Assembly (NCBI GenBank): GCA_023525715.1
Contig: CM042011.1
Coordinates: 60,647,354 to 60,711,353, forward strand
DNA: 64,000 bases
Direction: 5' to 3'
Source: Cichorium intybus
Taxonomy: Eukaryota; Streptophyta; Magnoliopsida; Asterales; Asteraceae
The notes under the pieces were generated by a model. The model searched no databases and was not told where the DNA came from. It was given only the letters and a program-made list of their open reading frames with translations. Positions 1 to 12,938 of the stretch are shown piece by piece; positions within the stretch are counted from its first letter, which is position 1; the number at the start of each line of letters is the position of its first letter. The position numbers and the translations under genes were made by a program.

Positions 1-78
1 GCCATCTACAATCTACAATCTCTGATTGGACCAATCTGATGGGATCGACCTCACAATTCGTATCAAACTGGATCAAGC

Positions 79-82
<4 letters not shown>

Positions 83-116
<34 letters not shown>

Positions 117-119
117 GGA

Positions 120-156
<37 letters not shown>
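83..156. repeat. (GA)n microsatellite in two blocks
   Basis: Two runs of GA dinucleotides (about 83-113 and 123-156) are separated by a short GGACGGAAAC-like spacer. From 157 to 332 there is AT-rich sequence in which I see no gene. Confidence 0.95.
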
Positions 157-158
<2 letters not shown>

Positions 159-328
159 TATTTTAGGACCTAATAAAAAACCCAGTATGCCCTTTATTGG
201 ATATGATTTCCTGTAAACGGGTACAATTTTTTATGGTGTACCCTTTTTAATCTAATCCACTAAAATAATGATCTAACGGTTATAAGGGAGGTTCTGCAGT
301 TAGGCAATATATTTTTGGTTCTGCATTG

Positions 329-569
<241 letters not shown>

Positions 570-860
570 TGTTGGAATCTCCAGCTCAAAGGGAGGGGAC
601 AACAACACCCAAGCAGCATGTGCTAAAGGTTTATACACCTGTGAATCCATGTGATTGTCCAACTGTCCATCTATGTTTATCATTATAACTAGGATCGTGT
701 TATGTTCTAGTTGAGTATAAAAACACAAGTCTAGGTAGTTAACAAAACACCAATACACAGAGATTTGTATAACCATTAGTTCAGTTTTTGAGTTATATTT
801 TTGAACAATAATCAAAGAGTTTATTTTGGTTATTTATGTTTTTATACATTTAGAAATTGA
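570..860 (+). repeat. 5' LTR of the copia element
   Basis: It begins TGTTGGAATCTCC and runs to ...TTTAGAAATTGA just before the primer binding site. It has the same 291-bp length as the copy at 5199-5489. Differences from that copy are at the positions reading TTTATACACC, AGGTAGTT, ATTTTTGAAC and GAAATTGA here. The LTR promoter probably includes the TATAAAAACA stretch near 716. Confidence 0.93.
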
Positions 861-862
861 AT

Positions 863-874
863 TGGTATCAGAGC
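863..874 (+). other. Primer binding site (tRNA-iMet)
   Basis: TGGTATCAGAGC, two bases after the LTR, is the canonical plant copia primer binding site complementary to the 3' end of initiator methionine tRNA. Confidence 0.95.
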
Positions 875-950
875 AAATCAAATATTCAGATTTTTCTTGA
901 AGCAGTGAGTTTCTTACTGTGTCTGTGTGAAGAAACTTGAACATCTGAAG

Positions 951-3900
951 ATGTCAGACGTTGAAGATGCCGGAGGTGTTGGTGTTGCTGCTCCTCCGGT
1001 CAGAACCAAAGAAAGTGGAGCCACATCGGTGGCTTGCCCGATGCTAACCCAAACCAATTACACGGTTTGGTCCCTCCGAATGAAAGTGGTCCTGTGGATA
1101 CACAAATGCTAGAATATCATCGAATCTAATTCAGAAAAGAACGAGGAAAAGAATAACCTGGCAATGGGACTATTGTATCAGGCAATCCCCGAAGCCCTCA
1201 TCATGCAGATCAGAGACGTTGAAGACTCGAAGGTACAGTGGGAATCGATAAAATCGAGGTACGTCGGAGCAGACAGAGTGAAGGAAGCCCGGCTGCAAAC
1301 CCTTAATACCGACTTTGATCGGTTGAAGATGAATGACTCAGAAACGATTGATACATTCGCCGGCAAGCTCTCCGGCTTGGCTTCAAAATCAGCCTCACTC
1401 GGTGAAATAATCGACGAGTCGAAACTTGTAAAGAAGCTTCTGAAGGTCGTTCCCCGGAGATTCATCCATCTAGTGGCATCCCTTGAACAGGTCCTCGATT
1501 TGAAGACCGTCGGCTTCGAGGACGTGGTCGGACGTCTGAAGGCTTACGAAGAACGAATTCGCGGCGATGAAGGCCGAGATGAACAGCATCGGGTGTTATT
1601 CACCCGATCGAATGCTGGTGGTGGTTCGAATGGTGTCGCCGGTAGCTCGAAGGGTGGAGGCGGTGGGAGAGATGCCGAAGAAGAAAGAAACAGAAGGAAA
1701 AATTGGGGAAGAAACAACCGAGGGGAGGGTTTAAATCGATCCGGGTCAAATCCGGGTAGCGGATCCGGGTCATCAGTTGGATCCGGGTCAAAATCGACCC
1801 AACCCAATAATAAGCCCAAACAGCCCAATAACCAGCCCAATTCAAATTCGGGCTCAAATCGAAACGCGAAAAAAGATTTATCAAAAATAATCTGTTACCG
1901 TTGTGATAAATCGGGGCATTACGCAGCCAAATGTCCGGACCGAATCCAAAAATTCCAAGAAATGCATTTCGCCGAACAAGACGATGTCGACGAAACTGTA
2001 TTTCTACACGAGACCGTATTTTTGAACGAACAGAATGTGATACCTTCTAAATACAATTCACAAGACAACGATGTGTGGTATTTGGATAACGGAGCGAGTA
2101 ATCACATGACGGGAAATCGCTCATTTTTCTCCGAACTCGACGAAGGAATAACCGGCAAAGTAAAATTTGGCGATAATTCGAGTGTCGCAATCAAAGGAAA
2201 AGGCTCAATAATTTTCCAAGGGAAATTAGGCCAACAACGATTGATAACGGAGATTTATTTTATTCCAGATCTGAAAAATAATATTTTCAGTCTCGGACAA
2301 GCAACTGAAGCCGGATGCGATATTCGGATGAAAGGTAATTATTTGACAATGCACGATGCCTATAAGTGCTTATTAATGAAGGTACAAAGATCCCCAAACC
2401 GACTTTATAAAATAAAGTTAATTATTGGAGAACCGAATTGCCTTCATTCAAGACTAAGTGAAGACACATGGCGCTGGCACGCAAGACTTGGGCACATCAA
2501 TTTCGAGTCATTGAAAAAGATGTCTAAGAAAGGTCTAGTCAAAGGGTTACCACACCTAGATATTGACAATCAATTATGTGAATCTTGTTTGGTGGGCAAA
2601 CAAAGAAGAAAATCATTTCCAATAATGACGACGTACAAAGCGACAGAACCTTTGGAGCTCGTTCACGGTGATTTATGCGGTCCGATAACACCATCAACGA
2701 TAGGTCAAAATCGGTACATTTTCACATTAATTGATGATTTTTCCAGGTATATGTGGATTTTTCTCTTAAAAGAGAAAAGTGAGGCATTTTTACACTTCAA
2801 GAAATTCAAAGCTTTGGCGGAGAAGGAGCTCGGAAAGTCTTTGAAGGTGTTTCGAAGTGATCGAGGAGGTGAGTTTACTTCGCTCGAGTTTAATTCCTTT
2901 TGTGATATAAATGGAATCAAACGCCATCTTACCGCCCCATATTCACCACAACAAAATGGTATTGTGGAACGAAGAAACCGAACGCTTTTGGACATGACAC
3001 GAAGTATCATGAAAGCGATGCATGTTCCAAATAACTTATGGGGAGAAGCGGTAAAACACTCCACAAATTTGATCAACCGTGTTTACACAAGAGTCCTTGG
3101 TGACACAACTCCTTACGAGAAGTTGTATGAACGAAAACCGAATCTAGAGAATGTTTGTATCTTTGGGTGTCTAGCATATGCAAAAGTTGAACCAGTGAAT
3201 CTCAAGAAGTTGGATGCAAGATCAAGACCACTAGTACATCTTGGCTCTGAACCGGGTACAAAAGCTTATCGGCTCTTTAACCCGGCTACACAAAAAATAA
3301 TCGTAAGTCGAGACGTTGTTTTTGACGAGACAAAATGGTGGGACTGGGTCAAAGAAGCAAGAACCAAGAATGAAGAACCAGGGTCATTCATAGTTCCATG
3401 GGAGTATCCGGAGAACAAAATGAACAACGATGTAAACAATGATCAATCCGAACCGATTGAATCGGACCACGAAATTGAAGACGGAGTGCAGGTTCAAGAA
3501 GATGAGCAACCAAGTCCGGTCAACAACAACTGGAACAATGCCCAACACCGAAGGTCTACAAGACAAAGGAATCTTCCAACTCGACTTAAAGATTATGTAC
3601 TTAATCTTAATAACTTGGAAGAACTTCTCCTAACAACTAATGACGAACCAGTATCAGTTGAAGAGGCGAAGAAGGAACCAGAATGGGTCAAAGCCATAAA
3701 TACGGAGATCAATTCAATCAACAAGAACAACACTTGGTCTCTTGTAAACAAGCCTATGGGGGTGAAGCCAATTGGGCTCAAATGGGTGTTCAAACTGAAG
3801 AAGAATGCAGATGGCACTATTAACAGACACAAGGCAAGATTGGTTGCTAAAGGCTACGTACAACAACCTGGCATTGATTTCCAAGAAGTATTTGCTCCGG

Positions 3901-5183
3901 TAGCTCGAATTGAAACCATCAGGTTTCTCATTGCCTTAGCCGCTACAAATGGATGGGAGCTTCACCACTTGGATGTCAAAACGGCATTCTTACACGGAGA
4001 GTTGAAAGAAACCGTTTATGTGTTACAACCGGAAGGATATATAAAGAGAGGCAACGAGCATAAAGTGTATCGCCTTACAAAAGCACTATACGGTTTGAGA
4101 CAAGCACCTCGAGCATGGAACACGAAGCTTGACGATATCTTGAAGAACATGAAATTTCATAAATGCATGAAAGAACCATCCGTGTATCGAAAAAACGATG
4201 GAACTAACTTGCTAATTTTAGCAATTTATGTTGATGATTTATTTGTCACAGGTACAAATTTGAACATGATCAAAAGGTTCAAATCTGAGATGTCCAAGAA
4301 CTTTGAGATGTCAGATCTTGGAAGGTTAACTTACTATCTTGGCATAGAAGTTAAACAAGAAGAAACATGGATTACAATAAATCAAGAAGCATACGCTCGA
4401 CGTATTCTAAAAGAAGCTGGTTTACATGATTGCAATCCGACCCACATTCCGATGGACCCAGGAACAAAACTGTCAAAGGGCGAAGATGAACCCGAAATCG
4501 ACCCGACACAATATCGAAAGGTGGTAGGATGCCTTAGATACCTCCTGCAAACAAGACCCGATATGGCATACGCGGTTGGAGTTATCAGCCGATACATGCA
4601 AAACCCAAGGGAATCACATGGCAATGCAATCAAACACATTCTAAGGTACTTACGTGGAACAACAGGATACGGAATCAAGTACGAGAGGATGGGACAAAAA
4701 CGATTTATTGGTTACAATGATAGTAGTCACAATGTTGATCTAGATGACGGAAGAAGCACAACTGGTCACATTTTCTACTATGGGTCATCACCGATAACAT
4801 GGTGTTCGCAAAAGCAAGATACCGTTGCTTTGTCATCTTGTGAGGCAGAGTTCATGGCAGCCACCGCGGCTGCATATCAAGCAATATGGCTTCAAGACTT
4901 GCTAGGGGAAATAATGAACAAAGCACAAGAGAAGGTGGTTCTAAGAGTTGATAACAAGTCGGCTATCGAACTAACGAAGAATCCAATGTTTCATGGTAGG
5001 AGCAAACATATTCACACGAGGTTTCACTTTATTCGCAATTGTGTTGAAAACGAATAAGTGGAGGTAGAGTACATTCCCGGTGTAGAACAAAAAGCGGACA
5101 TTCTCACAAAACCATTGGCTCGAACCAAGTTCAAAGAAATGCGGAACTTGATTGGGAACGAAGACGTCTCTAGAAGGACTTAG
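951..5183 (+). pseudogene. Copia gag-pol polyprotein with two in-frame stops
   Basis: The reading frame starts at the ATG at 951 and is interrupted by TAG at 1110-1112 and TAA at 5055-5057; both look like single transitions. The frame then continues to TAG at 5181. In the long 1164-5057 part (1297 codons) I see a CX2CX4HX4C zinc knuckle near residue 243, a DNGASNHM protease site near 307, the HHCC zinc region (HARLGHINF) near 436 and the catalytic integrase core with HGDLCGP and RSDRGGEF. Reverse transcriptase follows from about 870, with the YVDD box near 1022, and a C-terminal RNase H with SSCEAEF. Catalytic boxes look intact, so loss of function rests on the two stops. The host could still mobilise it in trans. 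Confidence 0.93.
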
Positions 5184-5198
5184 AGATTCAGGGGTGAT
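5184..5198 (+). other. Polypurine tract of the copia element
   Basis: AGATTCAGGGGTGAT immediately precedes the 3' LTR and directly follows the gag-pol terminal stop. This is the expected plus-strand priming site, although it is short and interrupted by pyrimidines. Confidence 0.7.
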
Positions 5199-5486
5199 TG
5201 TTGGAATCTCCAGCTCAAAGGGAGGGGACAACAACACCCAAGCAGCATGTGCTAAAGGTTTACACACCTGTGAATCCATGTGATTGTCCAACTGTCCATC
5301 TATGTTTATCATTATAACTAGGATCGTGTTATGTTCTAGTTGAGTATAAAAACACAAGTCTAGGCAGTTAACAAAACACCAATACACAGAGATTTGTATA
5401 ACCATTAGTTCAGTTTTTGAGTTATATTTCTGAACAATAATCAAAGAGTTTATTTTGGTTATTTATGTTTTTATACATTTAGAACT

Positions 5487-5489
<3 letters not shown>
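5199..5489 (+). repeat. 3' LTR of the copia element
   Basis: A 291-bp repeat of 570-860 that begins TGTTGGAATCTCC and ends AGAACTTGA, followed at once by the TA microsatellite. The near identity to the 5' LTR indicates recent insertion. Confidence 0.93.

Positions 5490-5536
<47 letters not shown>
5490..5536. repeat. (TA)n microsatellite, right part
   Basis: About 47 bases of TA repeat lie between the copia 3' LTR and the 3' end of the minus-strand LINE. It is either the continuation of the tract at 333-569 or the (AT)n tail of that LINE. Confidence 0.9.
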
Positions 5537-5538
<2 letters not shown>

Positions 5539-7766
5539 AAAAGGCAACTGGAATAAAAACAGGGGGAAGCCTAGCAAGAAACTGGGACAACCCACGGCAA
5601 AACAACGTACATCAAGCACTACATTTTTAGAGTTAATCTAGGGGAAAACACCCACAAACTCCTATTAACTTCCAATTTAGACACTCTACTTTCTAACCAA
5701 AGAAAAGACTCCTTTTGAACGTGAGGGAATAGCTCATTCGCCTTTCTCTTAGTACCCAGGAAGGTGGCTTCGTTTCTGTTGTACCAAATGCAGGAGAAGG
5801 TAGCCGCTCCAATGACATGTAGCACCTTCTTTTCCATCGAAGTAGCTCCTTCTTCATTCTGCCAATTAAAAACTTCAATAGCAGAATTAAGCGATTTGGT
5901 ATTAAGACCCCACCAGTAAGCGACTTTTAGCCATATCTCTCTAGCGAGAGAACAAGAAAAGACCGCATGGGAGACAGATTCTGCATCGTTTTTGCATATG
6001 TCGCAAATAGTAGAGCCAAAGTTTGGCTGCAGTCTCGCAAGGTTTTCCTTGACAGCAATCCTTCCTTTGCAAATTCTCCACAAAAGGATGTTTGTTTTTT
6101 TCGGGATCCAATTTGTCCATATACTTTTTTCGCTTGTTTGCTGGTATTTTTCTATTATCTTTTGTTTCATCCACGCCACTGAGAAACGGTCATTTGGACC
6201 ACCTGGGCATGTCCACATATCTACCTTGTCCGTCAACTTAATCGAGTTAATCAAGGAAGACATGTCCTCTAATTCTTCTTTGGCTCTTCCCTCACGAATG
6301 AAGTCTCTCCTAAACCAACTTATCCCTCCGTTACTCAGACGATCTTTCACAGAAACTTCCTTAACAGGATCGTAGTTGAAGATCCTAGGGAACATAGAAG
6401 CGAGTGGCTTGTCTCCTAACCACCAGTCTTTCCAAAATCTCGTGTTGCTGCCGTCTCCAATACTACTTTTCATGAGCTGTCTTGGATCTAGAGAGACATC
6501 TTTTAGCATATCCCATTGCTTGACTATCCGTTTCCAGGTTGAACCCACTTTTATTTTGGCTTTTCCTTCAAAGGGGTCGATTTTTCCATGAATGCTGTCG
6601 AGGATTTGAACCCACAGCGCCTGTTTTTCGTTTATATACCTCCAATACCACTTTGCTAGAAGAGCTTTGTTCATGTCTTTCATCGCACCCACTCCTAGAC
6701 CGCCTTTTGACTTTTCTTTTAGCACCTCCTCCCATTTGACCCAAGCAATACGTCTTTTATCTTGCGTACTCCCCCAAAAAAAGCTCCTTCTCAAGTCTTC
6801 TAAAACTTTGACCACGATGCTTGGAACCTTGAACAAAGAAAACAAGAAGTTACCAAGGCTTCCAAGCACATTGCATACTATCGTGTGTCTACCCCGAAAC
6901 GAGAGGGTTTTAATTTTCCAGTTACTCAATTTCTTTTTGAATTTCTCTATCAGCGGCTTCCACGGTTTTTGTTTTTCATGTTCACTCCAATAGGGATTCC
7001 AAGAAAATTAGTAGGCATCTCGCTAGCTTTGCAGCCAATGATCATCGCCATATCTTTAACTTCATTGGAGTCGACTCCTAAGCCAAACAACATACTCTTG
7101 TCAAGATTGACACCAAGGCCTGCAGACTTTTTGAAGCAAACGAGAATTCGAACTAAATTAAGTACGTTCTCAATCGTCCAGTCACCGAAGAAGATGGAGT
7201 CATCTACAAAAAAAAAGATGGGTTAGCGGGATTTTATTCGCTCCTATCTCAATTCCTTTGTAGTTCCCAAACAAGGAAGCTTTATGTAAGGCAGAGTTAA
7301 GGCCCTCCATGACTAAGGTAAACAAAAAGGGGGCGATTGGGTCTCCTTGTCGAAGACCTCGATAGGGAGAGAATTCAGATGTTGGGCTACCGTTAACAAG
7401 CACAGAGAGAGACCCAGATTGAAGACATTCCTGTATCCACTTCCTCCATCTACAGCTGAACACTTTTTGCGATAACATCGAGTCAAGATACGACCAGGAG
7501 ACCGAGTCGTATGCTTTAGCTATATCAGACTTGAAAATGAACATTTTTCTTCTTTTCCTTTTAGCCCAGTCTATAACTTCGTTAGTTATTAGAGGGCCAT
7601 CTAGAATTTGTCTGTCTCTGATGAAGGCCGATTGGGACTTATCGATGATCTTTGGGAGCACCTTCTTCAATCTATTGGCTAGCATTTTAGACAAAATTTT
7701 GTACAAACTCGAGATCAGACTAATAGGGCGAAATTCTTTAACCGTAGTTTCATCATATACGCCACA
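5537..7766 (-). pseudogene. 5'-truncated L1-type LINE, ORF2 (RT and zf-RVT), frameshifted
   Basis: The minus strand encodes the second half of a plant LINE ORF2. The RT part (7706-7200) reads YKILSKMLANRL, IAKAYDSVSW and LRQGDPIAPFLF. The 436-residue C-terminal part (6929-5619) has a zf-RVT domain at about 270-340 with the pattern CDICKNDAESVSHAVFSC. The two parts are joined by about 270 bases in another frame that encode the catalytic VDD box. One frameshift is at a run of nine A (plus strand) near 7208, and a compensating one lies in the A-rich stretch near 6961-6975. The 3' UTR ends GTTGCCTTTTCA, then a TA tract instead of poly(A). The 5' part (ORF1 and endonuclease) is missing, and the element stops where the plus-strand LINE starts. 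Confidence 0.9.
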
Positions 7767-7771
7767 TTAAA

Positions 7772-9067
7772 ATGAATTATGTCGTTAATAAGATCTGTGA
7801 GACTCATGCCCGGACCATATGTGGATATTTTGTTGGATGTAAAATGAATTATTCGGATGTCCGATATCTCGCTTCTAAGATGTGGTCAAAACATGGACTG
7901 GAGGACGTTCTGTTAAATGGTAATGGTGTCTATCTATTTAAATTTAACAACGATCAAGGTCTACAACATGTTATAACCCACGGCCCATGGACTTTTAGGA
8001 GTGCCCCCATTGTCATGCAAAAATGGAGACCAGGACTTAGTATTCATAGAAACAACCATGACAAACTTTCTCTATGGATTAAAATCCATGACATCCCTTA
8101 TGAGACTTGGAGTGAGGAAGGGTTAAGCCACATTGCTTCAAAAATTGGTAAGCCGCTTGCCATGGACTCTTATACGGCAAATATGTGCACTTATGCTGCG
8201 GGTAAAGCAGTTTATGCCCGTGTCCTGCTCGAAGTCCCCTCGCGTCCTTCATGGGTGGACAAAGTTATCATTCGTATCCCCGATCCTGAAACTCTTGAGT
8301 TTTCTACTCATACGCTTAGAATTGAGTATGAATGGAAACCGCCTATGTGCTCTCATTGTAAGGTCTTTGGACACGAAACACATGTTTGTATGCATGTTAT
8401 TGCTAAACAAAATGCTACTTCTTTTGCTAAACCTATGGATATTTCTACCATAACTATGGAAAAACTTGAACAACCAATTATAGATAAAAATGATGATTTT
8501 ACTATGGTTTCAAATAAGAAAAATAAATCAAAACATGTTTCTAATAATGACAAGAAAAATAATGAAACTTCTAAAAGCAATACGAGTCGAAATTACAAAT
8601 ACAAGACGCATGATAACTCTTTTTCCAAAAATAATAACAATTTAAAAACAATTAGAAATAAGAAACGATTTGAGAACCCCCTGATTAATGATATTAATCG
8701 AACCTCCACTTCCCCCCTTTCTCCTAATCCCCCCTTAAAGGGTAAGGAGGCTATAGTTGGTTTCCCTAGCCCTATCCTACACCTTTCCTCATCCCAGCAA
8801 CGAAAAAAGTCTGAATCCTCCACTCCTATATTCAACGCCTTCTCCATTCTAGAGGTTTGTTCTTCTGACGTCACTGATATTCCCTCTACTTCTTTCCCCC
8901 TTCCTGCTGACGACCTAATCGAAGAGGATAACTGTTTTGAGGTCGACTCTGATAATGGTGACACAGCCCAGTTCATTGTTAATGCGACTGGATCCCATAA
9001 TGATCACCCTATGATAGCTCCGGCATCCGAGCAGATGGACTCCACCCCCCTCCCAGTTTCCATATGA
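7772..9067 (+). CDS. LINE ORF1 protein: DUF4283 and CCHC zinc knuckle
   Basis: A 431-residue open frame. Residues 1-95 match the DUF4283 pattern (GYFVGCKM, VYLFKFNN, HGPWTFR), and about 193-206 form a CX2CX4HX4C zinc knuckle. The rest is a basic Lys/Asn/Ser-rich linker and an acidic tail. In plant LINEs this protein is the RNA-binding chaperone that packages the transcript. The ATG at 7772 is only the first one available, because the DUF4283 fold usually has residues upstream, so the true N-terminus was probably lost by 5' truncation. Its stop codon overlaps the ORF2 start as ATGA (9064-9067). Confidence 0.85.
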   Translation: MNYVVNKICETHARTICGYFVGCKMNYSDVRYLASKMWSKHGLEDVLLNGNGVYLFKFNNDQGLQHVITHGPWTFRSAPIVMQKWRPGLSIHRNNHDKLSLWIKIHDIPYETWSEEGLSHIASKIGKPLAMDSYTANMCTYAAGKAVYARVLLEVPSRPSWVDKVIIRIPDPETLEFSTHTLRIEYEWKPPMCSHCKVFGHETHVCMHVIAKQNATSFAKPMDISTITMEKLEQPIIDKNDDFTMVSNKKNKSKHVSNNDKKNNETSKSNTSRNYKYKTHDNSFSKNNNNLKTIRNKKRFENPLINDINRTSTSPLSPNPPLKGKEAIVGFPSPILHLSSSQQRKKSESSTPIFNAFSILEVCSSDVTDIPSTSFPLPADDLIEEDNCFEVDSDNGDTAQFIVNATGSHNDHPMIAPASEQMDSTPLPVSI

Positions 9068-12000
9068 CGCACATTGCTATGTGGAATACTCGCGGGCTCT
9101 GTAAGCCTTCTCATCAAAAATCTTTGAGAGATCTTATTCGAGATCAAAATTTCCGAATTTGTGCTTCCATCGAGACTCGTGCTTCCTTCTCTAATCTTCC
9201 TCTTATCTGTAATCGTGTTTTTGGCTCCTGGTCTTGGTCGTCTAACGGTCTTTTTTGCCCTCGGGGGACGATAATTGTGGTTGCCTAGGACCCCCTAACT
9301 GTTGATATGATGCTTCTTGACTTAAATGATCAGGTTATGCCTTTCTCGATTAAAATTCGTGACTCTAATAAATCCTTCTTCTGCTCTTTCGTCTATGCTC
9401 ATAATAATCACATCCTGCGTCGCTCGCTTTGGCATTCTCTTACGGCCCATAAGAATGTGGTTAAAGATGCCCCTTGGATCCTCTTGGGTGATTTCAATGT
9501 TGCTCTTGACATGAAAGATAGCACCTATGGGACTTCTGTTATCTCTCGTGCCATGGAGGATTTTAGGGACTGTGTTAATCGCATGGAGATGGAGGACCTT
9601 AACTATAAAGGTCTCTTCTACACCTGGACCAAGTCTCCTAATGGTACTGGTGGGATTCTCAAGAAAATTGACCGTGTCATGGGAAATCCTAATTTCGTTG
9701 CTTCTTTCCCCTCTGCTACTGTCAGTTTTCTCCCCTAGCGTACTTCTGACCATACCCCTGCTGTGCTTTCTCTTCCTCATCGTGCTACTTTCAGGCCTAA
9801 ACCGTTCAAGTTCCCTAACTTCCTGACTTATAAGAACAATTTCAAGCAGGTTGTGGCAGCTTCTTGGAACACCAATATCCCCGGATATAGGATGTATAAG
9901 GTTTTCCAAAACCTCAAAAATCTGAAAAAACCCTTGCGTCAGCTTCTTCGGAACCAGGGAACATTTTCTCGAAGGTTATCTCCCTTCGTACTGAGCTTGA
10001 TAGAATTCAGATTGCTCTGGATCGGGACCCTTTCAATAAGGATCTCCGTGAAGAACATTGCAGGTATCTCCTCGCTTATAATGAGGCTAGCCTTGATGAA
10101 GAGAGGTTCCTGAAACAAAAGGCTAAGGTTGACTGGCTTCGTGAGGGAGATAAAAATTCTGGATTTTTCCACAAGTCTGTTAGAAGCCGTTTATCTCGTA
10201 ACCGTATCGATTCTATCCAGGATGCTAACGGAAACTGGATCTCGGGGAATGACCTTCCCAAGCTTTTTGTCTCCCACTTTCAATCTTTCTTGGGATCTGC
10301 CCACCCCTCCATTCCTATTCGTGATCCTTGTTCCCTTTTCTCTAATAAGCTTTCCCCTATTCAGTCTGCCGCCATGCTTACTCCTGTTACTGATGAGGAG
10401 GTTAAGTGTGTCCTGTTCCAGATGGGTGATGATAAAGCCCCTGGATCTGATGGTTTCTCTGCTAAGTTCTTCAAATCTGCTTGGGATATTGTGGGTCCTG
10501 ATTTCTGTATGGCGGTTAAGGAATTCTTATATTCTGGAAAAGTTCTTAAATCTTTCAACAGCACCATCCTTGCTCTCATCCCTAAAGTTGATTCCCCTTC
10601 CAAAGTCACTGATTTTCGCCCTATCGCTTGTTGTAATGTTGTTTACAAATGTATCAGCAAGATTATTGCGGATCGTATCAAAAACCATCTTTCTTCTCTG
10701 GTTGATGAAAACCAGTCTGCTTTCATCCCTGGCCGTTTGATCACCGACAACGTCCTTCTTGTCCACGAGCTCATGCGTGATTATCATCGTCATCGTGGTC
10801 CTCCGAGGTGTGCTTTTAAGGTAGATATTCAAAAAGCGTACGACACAGTTGACTGGTCGTTTCTTCAGACCATCTTGTATGGGTTTGGTTTCCCCGATCG
10901 CATGATTGACTGGATCATGACATGTGTTTCCACGGTTGCTTACTCTGTGAGTATCAATGGTAATACACATGGTTTTTTCAACGGTAAAAGGGGCCTGCGG
11001 CAGGGTGACCCCCTCTCTCCCTATCTCTTCACTCTTGTCATGGAGGTGCTAAACCTTTTGATCAAGAGAAACATCCATGATTCAGACTCTTTTAAATTCC
11101 ACAGACAATGTGATGATCAAAGTATCACCCATCTCTGTTTTGCCGACGATCTCCTTCTCTTCTGTCATGGAGATAGCTCTTCGGTTAGAATCATCTGTGA
11201 TTCTCTTGAACAATTCTCTGGGGTTTCTGGCCTCCATCCTAATATTGCGAAGAGTGAAGCCTTCTACTGTGATGTTGGTGAGAGGACCAGGGATGCCATT
11301 GACCGTATTGTTAAGTTTCCTGAGGGCTCTTTCCCTGTCTGATACCTTGGCGTTCCTCTTATCACCACCCGTCTTGCCCACAAAGACTGTAAAGGCCTTG
11401 TTGATAAAGTCAAATGCAGGATTAATGACTGGAAAAACAAGTCTCTCTCCTTTGTTGGTCGTCTCCAGCTCATCCTCTCTATTCTTTCTTCTACTCAAAT
11501 CTATTGGGCTTCTGTTTTTATTCTTCCTAAATCTATATCTAACGATATTGAGAAGCTCATAAGAGGTTTCCTCTGGTGCAATGGTGAGTTGCAACGAGGT
11601 AAAGCTAAAGTCTCCTGGAAAACTGTGTGCCTTCCTAAGGAACATGGTGGTCTTGGCATCCGTAACCTTGCTATCTGGAATGTTGCCCTTATGGCTTCCC
11701 ATGTTTGGAGACTCCTTTCCAAGAAAGAGTCCCTATGGGTTAAGTGGATCCACTCTTACCGTCTATGTGGCCGTAACTTTTGGGATGCTCCCAAAAAGTA
11801 CGGTTCTGGACTTGCCTGGCGAAACATCCTTGATATGAGGGATAAGATAAGGGAGTATATAGTTTCCCAGATAGGTGATGGATGCTCTACCTCTGCTTGG
11901 TTCGATAACTGGCACCCTGCGGGCCCCTTTCTAAATTCTTGTCTGCCCGTGACATCCATACTGCGGGATTCGCTCCTGATACTAAGGTTGCTGACCTGGT

Positions 12001-12694
12001 CCTCAACGGATCTTGGGTTCGCCCACATTATTGGAGGGACTCCCATGCTGCTCTTCATTCTCATAACGCTCCTTCTCTTTCCACGTCGGTTCCTGATAAT
12101 CTCCTTTGGAGATCTAGAGACGGTAAACTATCTCCTTTCTCTATTAGTTCTGTTTGGCAGTCTATTCGCCCCTATCATCAACCGGTCTTTTGGTTTCATC
12201 TCGTTTGGTTCTCCCAGAATATTCCCAGACATGCTTTCATTCTCTGGGTTGCTCTTAAAAATCGTCTTAAGACTCATAACAAAATCAAAATCTGGGACAC
12301 TAACTCCAATCTCAATTGTGCGTTCTGCGGGAATTGTCCGGATTCCCTTTCCCATCTCTTCTTTGAATGTTCTTTCACTTCTTTGGTTTGGCATGACCTC
12401 CATCATGTCATGAATCTTTCCTTCTCCACTGATAACTGGTCTGATATCATTAATCAAATCAACCCGATTTCTAAGAGCAAGACCATTTGGTCCATCATCA
12501 GAAGACTTGTTCTTGCTGGAGCTGTTTACCACATTTGGCAGGAAAGAAATTTTCGTATTTTTAAAAAAACTAAAATATCTCATCATGCTGTCGTGAATAG
12601 TGTTAAGGATGATATCAGCTGTAGACTGCTGAGTCTATCTATGAAACCTTGCACTAATGTTGATTTGGCTAAAACGATATGGACCCTCCCTTGA
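9064..12694 (+). pseudogene. LINE ORF2: endonuclease, reverse transcriptase, zf-RVT; broken
   Basis: The ATG at 9064 overlaps the ORF1 stop. The N-terminal apurinic-type endonuclease contains WNTRG, LLGDFNV and TSDHTPAV. RT follows with DKAPGSDGF, VDIQKAYDTVDW, GLRQGDPLSPYLF and an intact FADD box near 11138-11150. The C-terminal zf-RVT has CAFCGNCPDSLSHLFFEC. The frame is broken by TAG at 9286-9288, TAG at 9736-9738 and TGA at 11340-11342, and by shifts near 9940-9957 and near 11925-11935. All other motifs are well preserved, so decay is moderate. Product if intact: the nicking and target-primed reverse transcription enzyme. Confidence 0.9.
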
Positions 12695-12937
12695 CTTTCT
12701 TCCTCTACGCTTCGTTATTTTTCTCTGCTTGTATGGTTTGTTTGTTTTGCAGGTTGCTTTCCTTTATGTTCTTGTTTGCTTCTGGTTCCATTTCTTGGTT
12801 TGGTTCCTAGTTTAGCCTTGTTGTCCGTTGGGGCCTGTCCCGATGGATTTTCTGGTTTTTAGGTGGGGAGTCCCCAGCCTTATATTGTATTTATTTTTTT
12901 TATTAATAAAATTTGCCAGAGGTGCCGCCCTCTTTAC

Positions 12938-12938
<1 letters not shown>

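Larger units (their letters stand above)
570..5489 (+). mobile_element. Ty1/copia LTR retrotransposon, full length, defective
   Basis: A 4920-bp element bounded by two 291-bp LTRs that differ at about four positions by eye. A tRNA-iMet primer binding site follows the 5' LTR and a purine-rich tract precedes the 3' LTR. Both flanks read TATAT, compatible with a 5-bp target duplication but uninformative inside a TA microsatellite. Domain order in the coding frame is gag, protease, integrase, reverse transcriptase, RNase H, which defines Ty1/copia. The small size and short LTRs suit one of the compact copia lineages; I do not assign a lineage. Two in-frame stops suggest it cannot make a full polyprotein. 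Confidence 0.95.

Noticed and set aside
9322..9909. 195-codon minus-strand frame
   Set aside because: Antisense shadow of the LINE endonuclease region, which has strong homology on the plus strand.
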